From assembly GCA_017623655.1 (NCBI GenBank), contig JAGAON010000003.1, positions 327,601 through 391,600 of the forward strand: a stretch of DNA of 64,000 bases. The letters are read 5' to 3'. The DNA is from Prevotella sp. GTDB lineage: Bacteria; Bacteroidota; Bacteroidia; Bacteroidales; Bacteroidaceae. Both the position numbers and the translations under genes were made by a program. This document shows, in pieces, positions 7,607 to 16,980 of the stretch (positions are counted from its first letter, which is position 1; the number at the start of each line of letters is the position of its first letter). The notes beneath the pieces were generated by a model, which worked only from the letters and a program-made list of their open reading frames with translations, was not told the DNA's origin and searched no databases.

Positions 7607-10600
7607 ATGAAAAGGATATTCTCTCTCTTGCTTCTTGCCATGTTGTCACATCTTTATGTGGCGGCGAAACTGGAAGGAAGCGGGTATTACCGTATATGGA
7701 ACGCAGCGGTACTGGCTAAAAACAAGGAGAAGGCCTATTGCTGCGTGTCATGTGACTCGTATTATATGAATACTTCGGCGGGAACAGACCAGAAGATAGC
7801 TTCCATACCGTTGTATCCTGAAAAGTACTCATTTACCGATCCGGCGGCTATCATTTATGTGCAGATGCCGGACGCTACGCATAAGTTCGACCTGAGTGCG
7901 CAGGGCGTTTGGGTGTCACAGCTGCTTGATGGGTCATCCCTTACGCTGTCAGGAAACACTGATGGCAATTATGTACTGACCGGAAAGGTGCAGGGAGTGG
8001 AAACACCTGTGTATAGTACATCGCAGAAATTCGGTATATATGGACCTAAGTATTATGTTCTTACATCCTCGAACAGTGACACTTCGTATAAATTCTGGGG
8101 TGCTGACAAAGTGGATAGCGAGAGCGCCAAGAACTATTTTGGCGTGAAGCCCACACTGTCCGCGAAAGGAAAGTATTACGCTCCGTTCTATGTGTCGTTT
8201 CCGTTTGAGACGGTATCAGATGGCATGAAGGTGTATTATGTGTCCAAAATGAACAAGAGCGGCTATACGTTGGAGGAGATAAACGGCATTATTCCTGCTG
8301 CGACACCGGTGCTGATAGAGTGCAGTTCAGATGACCCTTCAAAGAATAGGTTGAAACTTCACGAGCCGGGAACGGCAGGAACGAGTGTTGCCGGCAATAA
8401 ACTGAAAGGCGTATATTTCTGTAATCCAGATCTTGAAATAAGCCAATATAAGCACGCCGCTACCGAGTTTAAGGCGGAATCCATGCGTATCTGGAAAGTT
8501 GTAAATGACGAATTAGTGCTGTCCGACGATGGCAGTAGTTTAGTAGATGCAGAGTATGTGCCGGGAGTTCCTTATCTTTGCCTTAATGCCAACCAGTCAT
8601 ACCTTCCTGTTCCGGCAGGTTATGCATCCATAATGAAAGAAGGTCAGGCAGATCCTGTGACCGTAACGTTCCTTAATGACGAAGGCGGAATACTTACAAC
8701 CGTCGAGGGTTTTCCCGGAGATAAGATAACACTGCCTGCCGAACCAACCAAAACAGGATATACCTTCGCAGGCTGGGAAGGCCTGACTGATGTCTTCCCG
8801 GAAGAGAGCAAGACGGTAAAACCTCTGTGGACAATAAACCAATACACCATAACCTTTGACTCGGACGGCGGTAATGAGGTCGCTCCTGTAACGCAGAATT
8901 ATGGTACTGTTGTCGCAATCCCCGCCGCTCCGACCAAGACCGGACACACATTCTTGGGCTGGGAGCCTGCCGTGCCAACCACAATGCCGGCGGAGAATGT
9001 CACGGTAAAGGCCAAGTGGCAGGTCAATTCATATTCAGTGAAGTTCTTGATGGACGACAATACGGTCTTGAAAGAAACCACACAAGAATACGGAACGCCA
9101 ATTGTCGTGCCTGAGAATCCAACAAAGACAGGAGAGACTTTCTTGTGCTGGACACCGGAAGTGGATGCCACAGTTCCCGCCAAAGACGTGGTATATACTG
9201 CAGTCTTTACAGGAAGTGAGTTTACCATCACCTTTGATACCGACGGGGCTGGTGAGATGGAGCCTATGAAAGTTATCTATGGCACAGCCGTGCCGAAGCC
9301 TACTTCTCCAACCAAGGCAGGCTACACCTTCTTGGGTTGGGAGCCGGAGTTGCCTCAGACAATGCCTGCCGGCGACCTTACCGTTAAGGCTCTGTGGAAG
9401 GCTAACGCATATACCATCACCTTCGATGCCGCCGGCGGTTCTGCTGTCAGCCCCATAACGGCGGATTACAACACAGCAATAACCGCTCCTTCCGCCCCGG
9501 TTAAGGAGGGCTACACCTTCCTTGGCTGGGAGCCTGAGCTGCCGAAGACAATGCCTTTGGACGGGATGACGGTGAAAGCCAAATGGCAGATAAACCAATA
9601 CACCATCAAGTTCAACTGTGACGGCGGTTCTGCTGTCAGCGACATGACACAGGATTACGGCACGGCAGTGTCCGCGCCTGATGCGCCAACGAAGTTCGGT
9701 TACACGTTCGCAGGCTGGGAACCGGAGTTGCCGGCAACCGTTCCGGCGCAGAACATCACCGTGAAAGCGGTATGGCAGGCTGCCAAGACCGGTTACGACA
9801 TATCACTGTCAGAGGGCTGGAACTGGGTTTCCATACCGATGATGGACGAAGACATGACCGACATCAACACCCTGTTGGGGAACGGTGAATGGGAACTGGG
9901 CGACGAGGTGAAGTCAAAGACCGCCGTGGCCGCATACTCCAAGCGCAACGCCAAGTGGTTAGGCGCATTGGCACACCAGACAAAACTCAGCGGCACCGTC
10001 ATGTATAAAATACGTTCCGCAAAGACACAAGGCGTGGCTTTGAAGGAAGGCAGGGTGACAGTACCGGCGGAGATGAACGTGACTGTCAACGGCGGATGGA
10101 ACCATATCTCCTATCTCCCGGCAGAACCGATGCTCCTCTCCGAGGCACTTGCCAACTACCCGGCCGCCGACGGCGACGTGATAAAGTCTGAAACGGCTTC
10201 AAGTCTCTATTCCAATGACAAGGGATGGGAAGGCGAACTCACCGTACTTGAGCCGGAGCAGGGATATATGCTTATGCGCAATGCCGGCAACCCCGTCACT
10301 TTCCGTTATCCAAACGAGGCGCAGACAAAGGTTGAGGAACAGCCAACGGCAGGGACTGCAAACCGTTATGCGGACAACATGACCGTGGTAGCCACCCTTG
10401 CCGGCGTAGAGACAGAGGCCGGTGACAGCCTTGCCGCCATCGTTCGCGGCGAGATCCGCGGCACGTCCGCCGTGTCAGAGGACGGCACAACCATCCTCAC
10501 CGTGCAGGGAAGCGGTGCCGAACTTGTGTCAATAGCCCTGTTGCGCGGCGGTGAAGTGTTTGCCACTGCCAACACCTCGCTCTGCTATGAGGTTGACGCC

Positions 10601-10813
10601 GTAGTAGGCTCGCTTGGCAATCCTGCCGCAATATCATTCGTGGAGGATGACGATACAGCCTTGCCGTTCAACGGCGGCAATGTGGCGGCCATCTACTCGG
10701 CAGACGGCAAGAAGGTGAACACAACCAATTATAATTCTCTTCCGGCCGGAACATACATCGTATATGCAGTGGCTGACGGTAAGACAAACATAATAAAAAC
10801 AACAAAGAAGTGA
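7607..10813 (+). CDS. large InlB-repeat surface protein, probable type IX secretion substrate
   Basis: 1068 residues from the ATG at 7607 (MKRIFSLLLLAML signal peptide); upstream in-frame TTG and ATG codons would add a non-signal stretch. Order: N-terminal region to about residue 350; six InlB/Listeria-Bacteroides-type repeats of about 63 residues (pattern YTITFDxxGG...P.KxGYTFxGWEPxLPxTMP...VKAxW), the third with FLCW in place of FLGW; two modules with a GWNWVS or GWNHIS core; then a C-terminal segment SADGKKVN...LPAGTYIVYAV resembling the type A sorting domain of type IX secretion. Likely a secreted or surface adhesin. The stop overlaps the next lipoprotein start. Repeat number may vary between strains. 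Confidence 0.87.
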   Translation: MKRIFSLLLLAMLSHLYVAAKLEGSGYYRIWNAAVLAKNKEKAYCCVSCDSYYMNTSAGTDQKIASIPLYPEKYSFTDPAAIIYVQMPDATHKFDLSAQGVWVSQLLDGSSLTLSGNTDGNYVLTGKVQGVETPVYSTSQKFGIYGPKYYVLTSSNSDTSYKFWGADKVDSESAKNYFGVKPTLSAKGKYYAPFYVSFPFETVSDGMKVYYVSKMNKSGYTLEEINGIIPAATPVLIECSSDDPSKNRLKLHEPGTAGTSVAGNKLKGVYFCNPDLEISQYKHAATEFKAESMRIWKVVNDELVLSDDGSSLVDAEYVPGVPYLCLNANQSYLPVPAGYASIMKEGQADPVTVTFLNDEGGILTTVEGFPGDKITLPAEPTKTGYTFAGWEGLTDVFPEESKTVKPLWTINQYTITFDSDGGNEVAPVTQNYGTVVAIPAAPTKTGHTFLGWEPAVPTTMPAENVTVKAKWQVNSYSVKFLMDDNTVLKETTQEYGTPIVVPENPTKTGETFLCWTPEVDATVPAKDVVYTAVFTGSEFTITFDTDGAGEMEPMKVIYGTAVPKPTSPTKAGYTFLGWEPELPQTMPAGDLTVKALWKANAYTITFDAAGGSAVSPITADYNTAITAPSAPVKEGYTFLGWEPELPKTMPLDGMTVKAKWQINQYTIKFNCDGGSAVSDMTQDYGTAVSAPDAPTKFGYTFAGWEPELPATVPAQNITVKAVWQAAKTGYDISLSEGWNWVSIPMMDEDMTDINTLLGNGEWELGDEVKSKTAVAAYSKRNAKWLGALAHQTKLSGTVMYKIRSAKTQGVALKEGRVTVPAEMNVTVNGGWNHISYLPAEPMLLSEALANYPAADGDVIKSETASSLYSNDKGWEGELTVLEPEQGYMLMRNAGNPVTFRYPNEAQTKVEEQPTAGTANRYADNMTVVATLAGVETEAGDSLAAIVRGEIRGTSAVSEDGTTILTVQGSGAELVSIALLRGGEVFATANTSLCYEVDAVVGSLGNPAAISFVEDDDTALPFNGGNVAAIYSADGKKVNTTNYNSLPAGTYIVYAVADGKTNIIKTTKK

Positions 10814-11304
10814 TGAAAAGAAATATTATTACGATGGTTCTTCTTGCCATCTTCTCTCTTGTCTGCGTGTCATGTGGCGGCGGTGGCGATGATCCTGTGT
10901 CTTCGGACACTCCCAATCAGCCTGAACCGGGTGGAGACACACCCGCTCCTGTTGATAACACATTCCCCGACCCGCAGTGGGAGAACGCCGTGCGCGGCAT
11001 TGAGGGGATGTTCTCCGGCAACATGACCGTGTATCTCTCCGTGCCCGAAGAGGCCACACAGGTGGCGGTATTCTGCGGAGACGAGTGCCGTGGGGTGGCA
11101 TACAAGGAGAGCGTTGCCGATGGCAAGTCAGTGTGGATAGGATTAGTGCACGGCAATGACGGCGATGTATTGACGTTCAAGTATTATGCCGCAGCGTCAA
11201 GATTCATGTACCGTACTGATGTAACCGCAACCTACAAGGGCGAAACCGCATACGGAGATATTGACAATCCTGTGCAGGTTTCCTTCACGCAGGTGACGAG
11301 ATGA
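10813..11304 (+). CDS. small lipoprotein with ECRGVA Ig-like module
   Basis: 163 residues, ATG overlapping the previous stop (TGATG), so probably translationally coupled. Signal peptide with lipobox (LVCVSC), then a Gly/Asp/Pro-rich tether (GGGGDDPVSSDTPNQPEPGG). The body holds GNMTVYLSVPEEATQVAVFCGDECRGVA followed by a GDVLTFKYY strand. From general knowledge of the group, this module usually sits inside large Bacteroidetes surface proteins, just before the sorting domain; here it is a separate lipoprotein. It may be a surface partner of the InlB-repeat protein. A strong terminator follows. Confidence 0.85.
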   Translation: MKRNIITMVLLAIFSLVCVSCGGGGDDPVSSDTPNQPEPGGDTPAPVDNTFPDPQWENAVRGIEGMFSGNMTVYLSVPEEATQVAVFCGDECRGVAYKESVADGKSVWIGLVHGNDGDVLTFKYYAAASRFMYRTDVTATYKGETAYGDIDNPVQVSFTQVTR

Positions 11305-11324
11305 CATAGGTATATTTGCATATT

Positions 11325-11368
11325 AAACGGGAAAAGCGCGGAATATTATTTCCGCGCTTTTCTCGTTT
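11325..11368 (+). terminator. rho-independent terminator of the surface cluster
   Basis: Arms GAAAAGCGCGGAA (11331-11343) and TTCCGCGCTTTTC (11350-11362), extended outward by AAACGG/TCGTTT with one mismatch. A six-base loop separates them, and a T-rich side follows. Confidence 0.8.
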
Positions 11369-11387
11369 AATGGCGCAATGTAGTCTG

Positions 11388-11510
11388 TCTCCCGATGTGA
11401 ATGGTTACAAATGCCGTTGCGAACACCATCAACCTCCCGATGTGAATGGTTACAAATGTTGTCGCGAACACCATCAACCTCCCGATACAAATGGCTACAA
11501 ACGTTGTTGT
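11388..11510. repeat. repeat E, 45-bp tandem array (three copies)
   Basis: Units start at 11388, 11433 and 11478 (CCTCCCGATGTGAATGGTTA then CAAATG..GTTGCGAACACCATCAA), an exact 45-base period. The third runs directly into the A element. The 45-base period keeps an open frame, but there is no start context and the sequence recurs elsewhere inverted. Confidence 0.85.
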
Positions 11511-11605
11511 AGGGACGCACCTTGGTGCGTCCGCCGTTACGGGATAACATACCCGCCGATACGGGAAATGCGGTAATTCGGACGCACCAAGGTGCGTCCC
11601 TACAA
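11507..11605. repeat. repeat A, composite inverted element
   Basis: TTGTAGGGACGCACC...GGTGCGTCC, about 55 bases, then GGACGCACC...GGTGCGTCCCTACAA. The spacer shares GGGATAACATACCCGCCGATACGG-like sequence with the copy at 19694 (inverted). Confidence 0.88.
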
Positions 11606-11681
11606 AACATTGCCATTCAAAAACATTACAAACAACGCTGCAAATACTGCCAATAGTTCGATATGATGATTACAAACGTCG

Positions 11682-11780
11682 TTGTAGGGACGCACCTTGG
11701 TGCGTCCGCTGTTGCGGGTGAATATATATGTTGGTATGGAATACGTTGCCATTCGGACGCACCAAGGTGCGTCCCTACAA
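11682..11780. repeat. repeat A, composite inverted element
   Basis: Same ends and arm palindromes as the copy 75 bases upstream; the spacer contains TTGCGGGTGAATATATATG. Confidence 0.88.
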
Positions 11781-11836
11781 AATATCGCCATTCAAAAACA
11801 TTACAAATGCCGTCGAGGTCACGTATAATTGCCCGC

Positions 11837-11920
11837 TTGTAGAGACGATGTATCACATCGTCTCGGCAGATAACGGCGGATGACAAAGATAATGAGACGA
11901 TGTAATACATCGTCTCTACA
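11837..11920. repeat. repeat B, paired palindromes
   Basis: Two GAGACGATGT..ACATCGTCTC palindromes with the spacer GGCAGATAACGGCGGATGAC. Followed by the same CGCCAATCAAATGACAGGATA-type flank seen at 2563 and, inverted, at 19110. Confidence 0.88.
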
Positions 11921-12059
11921 TGCGCCAATCAAATGACAGGATACAACAAAGAACGCTGATTGCGACAATAGCAAACAAGGCATATAAGGATAAATAACAC
12001 ATTGGGTAAAAGGTACTTGCACGACATCCTGCCGTGCCTGCTGTCATGCCGCAAAACAA

Positions 12060-12140
12060 AAGGGTGCTGATTACACTGCAATCAGGTGCTGATTACCATA
12101 TAAAAAGGTGCTGATTACATTGTAATCAGCACCTTTTTAT
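12060..12140 (-). repeat. repeat C cluster; last palindrome may terminate the barrel gene
   Basis: Three GGTGCTGATTAC half-sites in a row. The last forms a perfect 20-bp palindrome (12100-12119 and 12121-12140, ATAAAAAGGTGCTGATTACA), with A/T runs at both ends, 23 bases beyond the stop of the minus-strand gene. It can act as a bidirectional terminator. Confidence 0.75.
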
Positions 12141-12163
12141 AAAGCCATTGGTTATGTACCGTT

Positions 12164-13510
12164 TTACCACAGGCGGTAAGACAGTCTAAAACTCAGTTCC
12201 GGGAATACGGGGAACTGCTTTACCGAACTCACATAATGGTCAACGCTGCCCGGCAGATCCGTAAGGTCCCGTGTCATGTCATACGTCATGTATATGGTCT
12301 CCCCCTGTGCGTTGACACCGATGGGCGTGCTTACATCCACCGACGGATGGTTGCCCCAGAACATTATGCCGGCATCCACACCAACGTTAAAACGCTTGTC
12401 GTTGTTGATGGAGAACTCGTAGCCGATGCCTATGTACGGCTTGAATTTGGCCGCGTTGGCACTTACGGACACCGTGTTGTTCTCGTCCGGTATCATGCGG
12501 AAGGTCTCGCCCGCCTTGTGCATCACCTCGCCTTTCCTGTACCTTATCTCCCCTTTCTTTATGTATCGTCCGTTGGCGTCCTTCTGATAGTGGTACTCGT
12601 CGGCTTCCACATCAATCGATATGTTCTGGTGCAGGGGATTGATGTCTCCCGTGTTCAGCTCTTGATACAGTTTCTCCGTGTAGTCATAGTAAACATCCTC
12701 CTGCGCTATCACGTCGCGGGCGTATTTGCCTACCGGCATGCTTATGCCGTGTTCGGAGAACGGCCCTGTCTTCAATACTATCTCGCCGTCAGTGTAATGC
12801 TCTCCGTCAAGCAGGTTGTCGTATTCATAGCTCACGGTATATTCTGTTATTTTGCCGCTTGAGCCCCATTTCCTCAGCTTATCCTTGTACTCCTGCACCT
12901 GTGTTATTTCAGAGTTGTCGAGGTCTATTCCTATTGACGAGAGGTCCAGCGGGCTCTTGTTTTCCAATGTCCTCCGGTACATGGTGTTGTATGTCGCCAC
13001 CGCCGTCAGTGTGTTCATGCTCTCCGCAGTGTTCTTGGCCTCTATCAGAGTGCCGTTGCCGTAATAGAAGCCTACGGTGGCATGCCAGTGCCTGTTGTTC
13101 TTGAACGGGAAGATGTCAACGAGGAACTTGAAGTTGTTCATGCTCAGGTCACCCGCCATTTGCACCTGCTTCTCGGGCTTGTAACCGGTGAACGTCTCCA
13201 TCATGGACGACAGCTTGTCAAACCTTTCGTTGCTCACGCCGGGCGAAAGCCCCTCCGCCACCTCCATTCCGAAGGTCGCTTCGTGGTGGGTCAGTGGCAG
13301 GAACACGCCGCCGGCTCTTACCCGGAACATATCCGTTATGGGTGTGGCAAACTCGAAACCTATGCCGCTTGTACCGCCGGTCACGGAAAAGTCAATGTGG
13401 TTGAATATGCCGTTCCTGAATAATCGTTGTTCCTGCTGTGTCTGTGCGTCAGCCGCTCCGCAAGCGCTTGCGCCTATCAGGGCCGCTATAAGGCTGTTCT
13501 TTAATGCCAT
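12164..13510 (-). CDS. outer membrane beta-barrel protein, function unknown
   Basis: 448 residues from the ATG at 13510, with signal peptide MALKNSLIAALIGASACGAADA before QTQQEQ. The frame stays open to 13702, but that region includes the promoter at 13611-13641, so the longer start is rejected. The mature protein shows alternating strand patterns (FSVTGGTSGIGFEF; HWHATVGFYYGNGTL; FKPYIGIGYEF; FNVGVDAGIMFWG) and ends with FPELSFRLSYRLW, a C-terminal aromatic strand typical of barrels. The middle (about 180-330) is long and charged. It is a single-gene unit with its own promoter and C-palindrome terminator. Confidence 0.8.
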   Translation of the reverse strand: MALKNSLIAALIGASACGAADAQTQQEQRLFRNGIFNHIDFSVTGGTSGIGFEFATPITDMFRVRAGGVFLPLTHHEATFGMEVAEGLSPGVSNERFDKLSSMMETFTGYKPEKQVQMAGDLSMNNFKFLVDIFPFKNNRHWHATVGFYYGNGTLIEAKNTAESMNTLTAVATYNTMYRRTLENKSPLDLSSIGIDLDNSEITQVQEYKDKLRKWGSSGKITEYTVSYEYDNLLDGEHYTDGEIVLKTGPFSEHGISMPVGKYARDVIAQEDVYYDYTEKLYQELNTGDINPLHQNISIDVEADEYHYQKDANGRYIKKGEIRYRKGEVMHKAGETFRMIPDENNTVSVSANAAKFKPYIGIGYEFSINNDKRFNVGVDAGIMFWGNHPSVDVSTPIGVNAQGETIYMTYDMTRDLTDLPGSVDHYVSSVKQFPVFPELSFRLSYRLW

Positions 13511-13610
13511 GTCGGAAATCAGTTTTTGTTTTATTCGTTTGCCCTCCCTTTCCGCTTGGTTATCAGGCGTTTTGCGAAAGCCTGTCGCGCAGGGAAACAA
13601 AATAGTTCGG

Positions 13611-13641
13611 CAAAGGTAAGAAAAAAAACTGACACTGACAA
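13611..13641 (-). promoter_or_regulatory. promoter of the barrel gene
   Basis: On the minus strand TTTG (13638-13641), 19 bases, TACCTTTG (13611-13618). It decides the start of the barrel gene at 13510. It lies about 70 bases from the divergent ribD promoter. Confidence 0.82.
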
Positions 13642-13710
13642 ATAAAAGGCACAGCCATAATGCGTTAGCCCCCATATTTAGGTAAAAAAGACAAAAAAAC
13701 ATAGCGAAAT

Positions 13711-13741
13711 TTTGCCGTTTGGGATTAATTTTCTAACTTTG
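13711..13741 (+). promoter_or_regulatory. promoter of the riboflavin operon
   Basis: TTTG at 13711-13714, 19 bases, TAACTTTG at 13734-13741, 45 bases before the ribD ATG. The leader is too short for an FMN riboswitch, so no RNA switch control is visible. Confidence 0.85.
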
Positions 13742-13786
13742 CAAACTATATATTATATTGCGGTAATGTAGCCGCATAATACCGAT

Positions 13787-14968
13787 ATGCTGACAGACGA
13801 CGATTTATTATTGATGCAGGACGCCATGCTTCTGGCGCAAAAAGGGGAGGGGATGGTCAATCCCAATCCCCTTGTCGGGGCGTTGGTAGTTAAGGATGAC
13901 GAGATCATAGCACAGGGTTATCACGCAAGATACGGAGGGTTGCACGCGGAAAGAATGGCTTTCAGGGATGCGGATGAGCGCAACGCCGACTGCAAGGGCA
14001 CCACAATGTACGTGACACTGGAGCCTTGTTGCCATGAGGGGCAGCAGCCGCCCTGCACCGATGCGATAATAGAGCGTGGCATATCACGCGTCGTTGTCGG
14101 CCTGAACGACCCCAACCCGCTTGTCGCAGGCAAGGGCATCGCCATACTCCGGGAAGCGGGTATAGATGTAGATGTGATGGAGGGAGAGCCTATGGCCGCG
14201 GCGCTTGTAAGGCAGATGCGGATGCAGAACAGGGTGTTCCTTAAATTCATGACGACGGGAAAACCGTGGGTGACGGCGAAATGGGCTATGACGCTGGACG
14301 GGAAGATTGCCTCCGTAACGGGCGACAGCCGGTGGGTGACAGGGAAACCGGCTCGGGAATACGTGCACAAGGTGAGGCGGCTGAACACCGGAATACTCTG
14401 CGGCATAGGCACGGTGTTGGCGGACGACCCCATGCTCAACGTGCGGCTGAAGCCGGAAGTGCTGGAAAGCATGGGGCTGAAAGAGCACGAGGTGCGCCAC
14501 CCGATACGCATAATAGCCGACAGGCAGGCACGGATACCGATGGAAAGCCAGCTGGTAAGCACGGCAAGGGAGTTCGCTACGGTGGTAGCTTACGCCGACG
14601 GAGCGGACGAAGAGAAACTGCAAATGCTCAGGGAAGCGGGCGTGGTGCTGTGGAACTGCAACACTCTCATGGAGCTGATACAGCGTGCCGGGGCGGAAAA
14701 GATAGACAGCATACTGCTGGAAAGCGGCGGAACGCTGAGCGAGGCACTGTTCAAACAGGAACTGATAGACGAGGTAATGGCGTTCGTCGCGCCGAAGATT
14801 ATAGGCGGAAAGACGGCCACCACACCCGTGGAAGGTGACGGGCTGGAACTGATGTCGGAAGCGATAGAACTGACAGACAGGGTCGTTGTGCCGGTTGGTG
14901 ACGACGTGCTCATCAGCGGATTGGTGCGGAAAGACGGCCTGCAAGGAAGAGAATGTTCACAGGAATAA
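13787..14968 (+). CDS. ribD: bifunctional riboflavin deaminase/reductase RibD
   Basis: Converts 2,5-diamino-6-ribosylamino-pyrimidinone phosphate to the ribitylamino uracil phosphate in two steps: deamination, then NADPH reduction. 393 residues, close to the normal length. The N-terminal deaminase has the zinc site HAE (53-55) and PCCHEGQQPPC (80-90). The C-terminal reductase starts near 150 and shows KWAMTLDGKIASVTGDSRWVTG and LLESGGTLSEAL. First gene of a four-step riboflavin operon; its end overlaps ribE by 16 bases. Confidence 0.96.
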   Translation: MLTDDDLLLMQDAMLLAQKGEGMVNPNPLVGALVVKDDEIIAQGYHARYGGLHAERMAFRDADERNADCKGTTMYVTLEPCCHEGQQPPCTDAIIERGISRVVVGLNDPNPLVAGKGIAILREAGIDVDVMEGEPMAAALVRQMRMQNRVFLKFMTTGKPWVTAKWAMTLDGKIASVTGDSRWVTGKPAREYVHKVRRLNTGILCGIGTVLADDPMLNVRLKPEVLESMGLKEHEVRHPIRIIADRQARIPMESQLVSTAREFATVVAYADGADEEKLQMLREAGVVLWNCNTLMELIQRAGAEKIDSILLESGGTLSEALFKQELIDEVMAFVAPKIIGGKTATTPVEGDGLELMSEAIELTDRVVVPVGDDVLISGLVRKDGLQGRECSQE

Positions 14969-15633
14969 TAGAAGAAATAGGACGGATAAAGTCCGTAAGG
15001 CGTGGGACGAAGAGCGTTACACTTGACGTGGAGGCGCCTTTCGTCATGCAGGGAACACGGATTGGCGACAGCATCGCCACTAACGGCGTGTGCCTTACGG
15101 TGACGACCATGTCCCCGCAGGGATTTACTGCCGACGTGATGCCTGAGACAGTGGCGCGCACTTCGCTCGCGGAACTGAGGGCGGGAAGTGAGGTTAACCT
15201 CGAAAGGGCGTTGACATTGCAGTCGCGTCTGGGCGGACACATAGTGCAGGGACACGTTGACGGGACGGGAAAGGTGTGCCGCCGCACAAGCGATGACAAC
15301 GCCGTGTGGCTGTGGGTGGAATGCCCTGCCGCACTGATGCGCCATATAATAGAGAAGGGAAGCGTCACCATTCAGGGGGTAAGCCTTACCGTTGCCAAGG
15401 TGGAAGACGGCAGATTCGCCGTCTCGCTGATACCGCATACACAGGGAAAGACCACGCTGCACTCGGTGAAAGTGGGCGACACGGTGAATCTGGAGACGGA
15501 TGTCATAGCCAAATATGTGGAGAAACTGCTCACGCAACAGGCCTCAGGAGACACTGCCGGCAACTCGGATGACAAAGTAACGGATAACAGGAAACTGGAA
15601 ATCTATCGCAGTTTCATGAACCATAAGGTGTAG
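14953..15633 (+). CDS. ribE: riboflavin synthase alpha chain RibE
   Basis: Dismutates two 6,7-dimethyl-8-ribityllumazine molecules to riboflavin and the pyrimidine precursor. 226 residues: the MFTGIIEEIG opening and two homologous lumazine-binding halves (SIATNGVCLTV... and VTIQGVSLTVA...), with GHIVQGHVDGTG at the junction. The last 32 residues (QQASGDTAGNSDDKVTDNRK onward) are a polar tail beyond the usual end. It overlaps ribD and is followed by ribBA after 28 bases. Confidence 0.95.
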   Translation: MFTGIIEEIGRIKSVRRGTKSVTLDVEAPFVMQGTRIGDSIATNGVCLTVTTMSPQGFTADVMPETVARTSLAELRAGSEVNLERALTLQSRLGGHIVQGHVDGTGKVCRRTSDDNAVWLWVECPAALMRHIIEKGSVTIQGVSLTVAKVEDGRFAVSLIPHTQGKTTLHSVKVGDTVNLETDVIAKYVEKLLTQQASGDTAGNSDDKVTDNRKLEIYRSFMNHKV

Positions 15634-15661
15634 ATTATGGTTTTAACAAACAGGAGATACT

Positions 15662-16888
15662 ATGCAAGAAGAATTTAAGTTCAATACCATTGATGAAGCT
15701 CTTGAAGCCTTGAAGGCCGGAAAATGCGTGCTTGTAATAGACGATCCCGACCGTGAGAACGAGGGAGACCTCATCTGTGCGGCGCAATTCGCGACCACGG
15801 AGAATGTCAACATGATGGCAAGCATAGCCAAGGGACTGATATGTATGCCGATGAGCAGGCAACTGTGTGAACGTCTTGACCTCCCGCAGATGGTGATGCA
15901 CAACAGTGATAACCACCAGACCGCGTTCACGGTCAGTGTGGACCACATCTCGACCACAACCGGCATCTCCGCCGTAGAGCGCGGTATCACGGCGCGTGCC
16001 ATAGCCGACCCCAACTCAAAACCCATCGATTTCCGCCGTCCGGGACACATGTTCCCGTTGCAGGCGAGGGACGGTGGCGTGCTGGTACGCACCGGACACA
16101 CCGAGGCTACCGTTGACCTTTGCCGCTTGGCGGGGCTGACGGAAGCCGGACTGTGCTGCGAGATAATGCGCGAAGACGGCACGATGATGCGGACGAAGGA
16201 ACTGAAAGAACTTGCGAAAGAGCACAACCTGACCTGCATAACCGTCCGTTCTCTCGTGGAATACCGCCGCCGCACGGAGAAACTTATAGAGTGTGTGACC
16301 GACGCCGAGCTGCCAACCAAATACGGTTCGTTCCGTGCTTACGGATACATTAACAAGGTAACGGGCGAGCATCACGTGGCTTTGGTAAAGGGAGACGTCA
16401 CTACTCCGGAGCCGGTATTGTGCCGCGTGCACTCCGAATGCCTCACGGGAGACGCCTTCGGAAGCCTGCGTTGCGACTGCGGAGAGCAACTTGCGGAGGC
16501 AATGCGCCGCATAGAGGAGCGCGGAAGGGGCGTGTTGCTGTACCTAAGGCAGGAGGGACGCGGCATAGGACTAATCAACAAGCTCCGCGCCTACAACCTG
16601 CAAGACGGGGGAATGGATACTGTCGAGGCCAACATCGCGTTGGGATTCGCCGCCGATTTGCGCGAATACGGAACGGGAGCGAGCATTCTTGCCGACCTCG
16701 GAATACGCGATTTGATACTCATGACCAACAATCCCCAGAAGATTTCAGGTATCGACGGCTTCGGACTTCATGTGGTGGGACGTGAGCCGATAGAGATGAC
16801 CTGCAACGAAAAGGATGAGTTCTACATGTACACCAAATATGCAAAGATGGGGCATCTGCTGCACGTGAAGAAGCCGAAAGGAAAATAA
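15662..16888 (+). CDS. ribBA: DHBP synthase / GTP cyclohydrolase II RibBA
   Basis: Supplies both riboflavin precursors: the N-terminal half makes 3,4-dihydroxy-2-butanone 4-phosphate from ribulose 5-phosphate, and the C-terminal half opens GTP. 408 residues. DHBP half: [12 protein letters not shown] (27-38), RPGHMFPL and TGHTEA. Cyclohydrolase half: zinc cysteines 260, 271 and 273 in [20 protein letters not shown], then [10 protein letters not shown]. All catalytic segments look intact. The stop at 16888 is 93 bases before the ribH ATG. Confidence 0.96.
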   Translation: MQEEFKFNTIDEALEALKAGKCVLVIDDPDRENEGDLICAAQFATTENVNMMASIAKGLICMPMSRQLCERLDLPQMVMHNSDNHQTAFTVSVDHISTTTGISAVERGITARAIADPNSKPIDFRRPGHMFPLQARDGGVLVRTGHTEATVDLCRLAGLTEAGLCCEIMREDGTMMRTKELKELAKEHNLTCITVRSLVEYRRRTEKLIECVTDAELPTKYGSFRAYGYINKVTGEHHVALVKGDVTTPEPVLCRVHSECLTGDAFGSLRCDCGEQLAEAMRRIEERGRGVLLYLRQEGRGIGLINKLRAYNLQDGGMDTVEANIALGFAADLREYGTGASILADLGIRDLILMTNNPQKISGIDGFGLHVVGREPIEMTCNEKDEFYMYTKYAKMGHLLHVKKPKGK

Positions 16889-16980
16889 TGCGGCGGCGCA
16901 CGGCGTTTCCCGAAGCGGGAAAAGCCGTCAATCCGCCAACTGACACAACAATAAAACGACAAAAACACCAATCAATCACA

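Larger units (their letters stand above)
11369..12163. other. gene-free repeat island between convergent genes
   Basis: In order: E array (11388-11510), A element (11507-11605), A element (11682-11780), B element (11837-11920), G unit (about 11945-12056, with GATTGCGACAATAGC and GCACGACATCCTGCCGTGC) and C palindromes (12060-12140). All lie between the terminator of the surface cluster and the stop of the barrel gene at 12164. Nothing coding is supported. Confidence 0.85.

Noticed and set aside
11388-11510. Possible CRISPR array
   Set aside because: The 45-base units are contiguous tandem copies with no unique spacers, and no cas genes are present.
11316-11576. Open frame through the E array with repeated DVNGYKC-like units
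   Set aside because: It is the 45-base repeat read in frame; the same DNA occurs inverted at 31.8 kb and the frame runs into the A palindrome. No start context or promoter.
13511-13702. Longer N-terminus for the barrel protein at 12164
   Set aside because: The extension covers a full promoter (13611-13641) and would bury the signal peptide that begins at 13510.
13742-13786. FMN riboswitch before ribD
   Set aside because: Only 45 bases separate promoter and ATG, too short for the element, and no conserved segments are seen.
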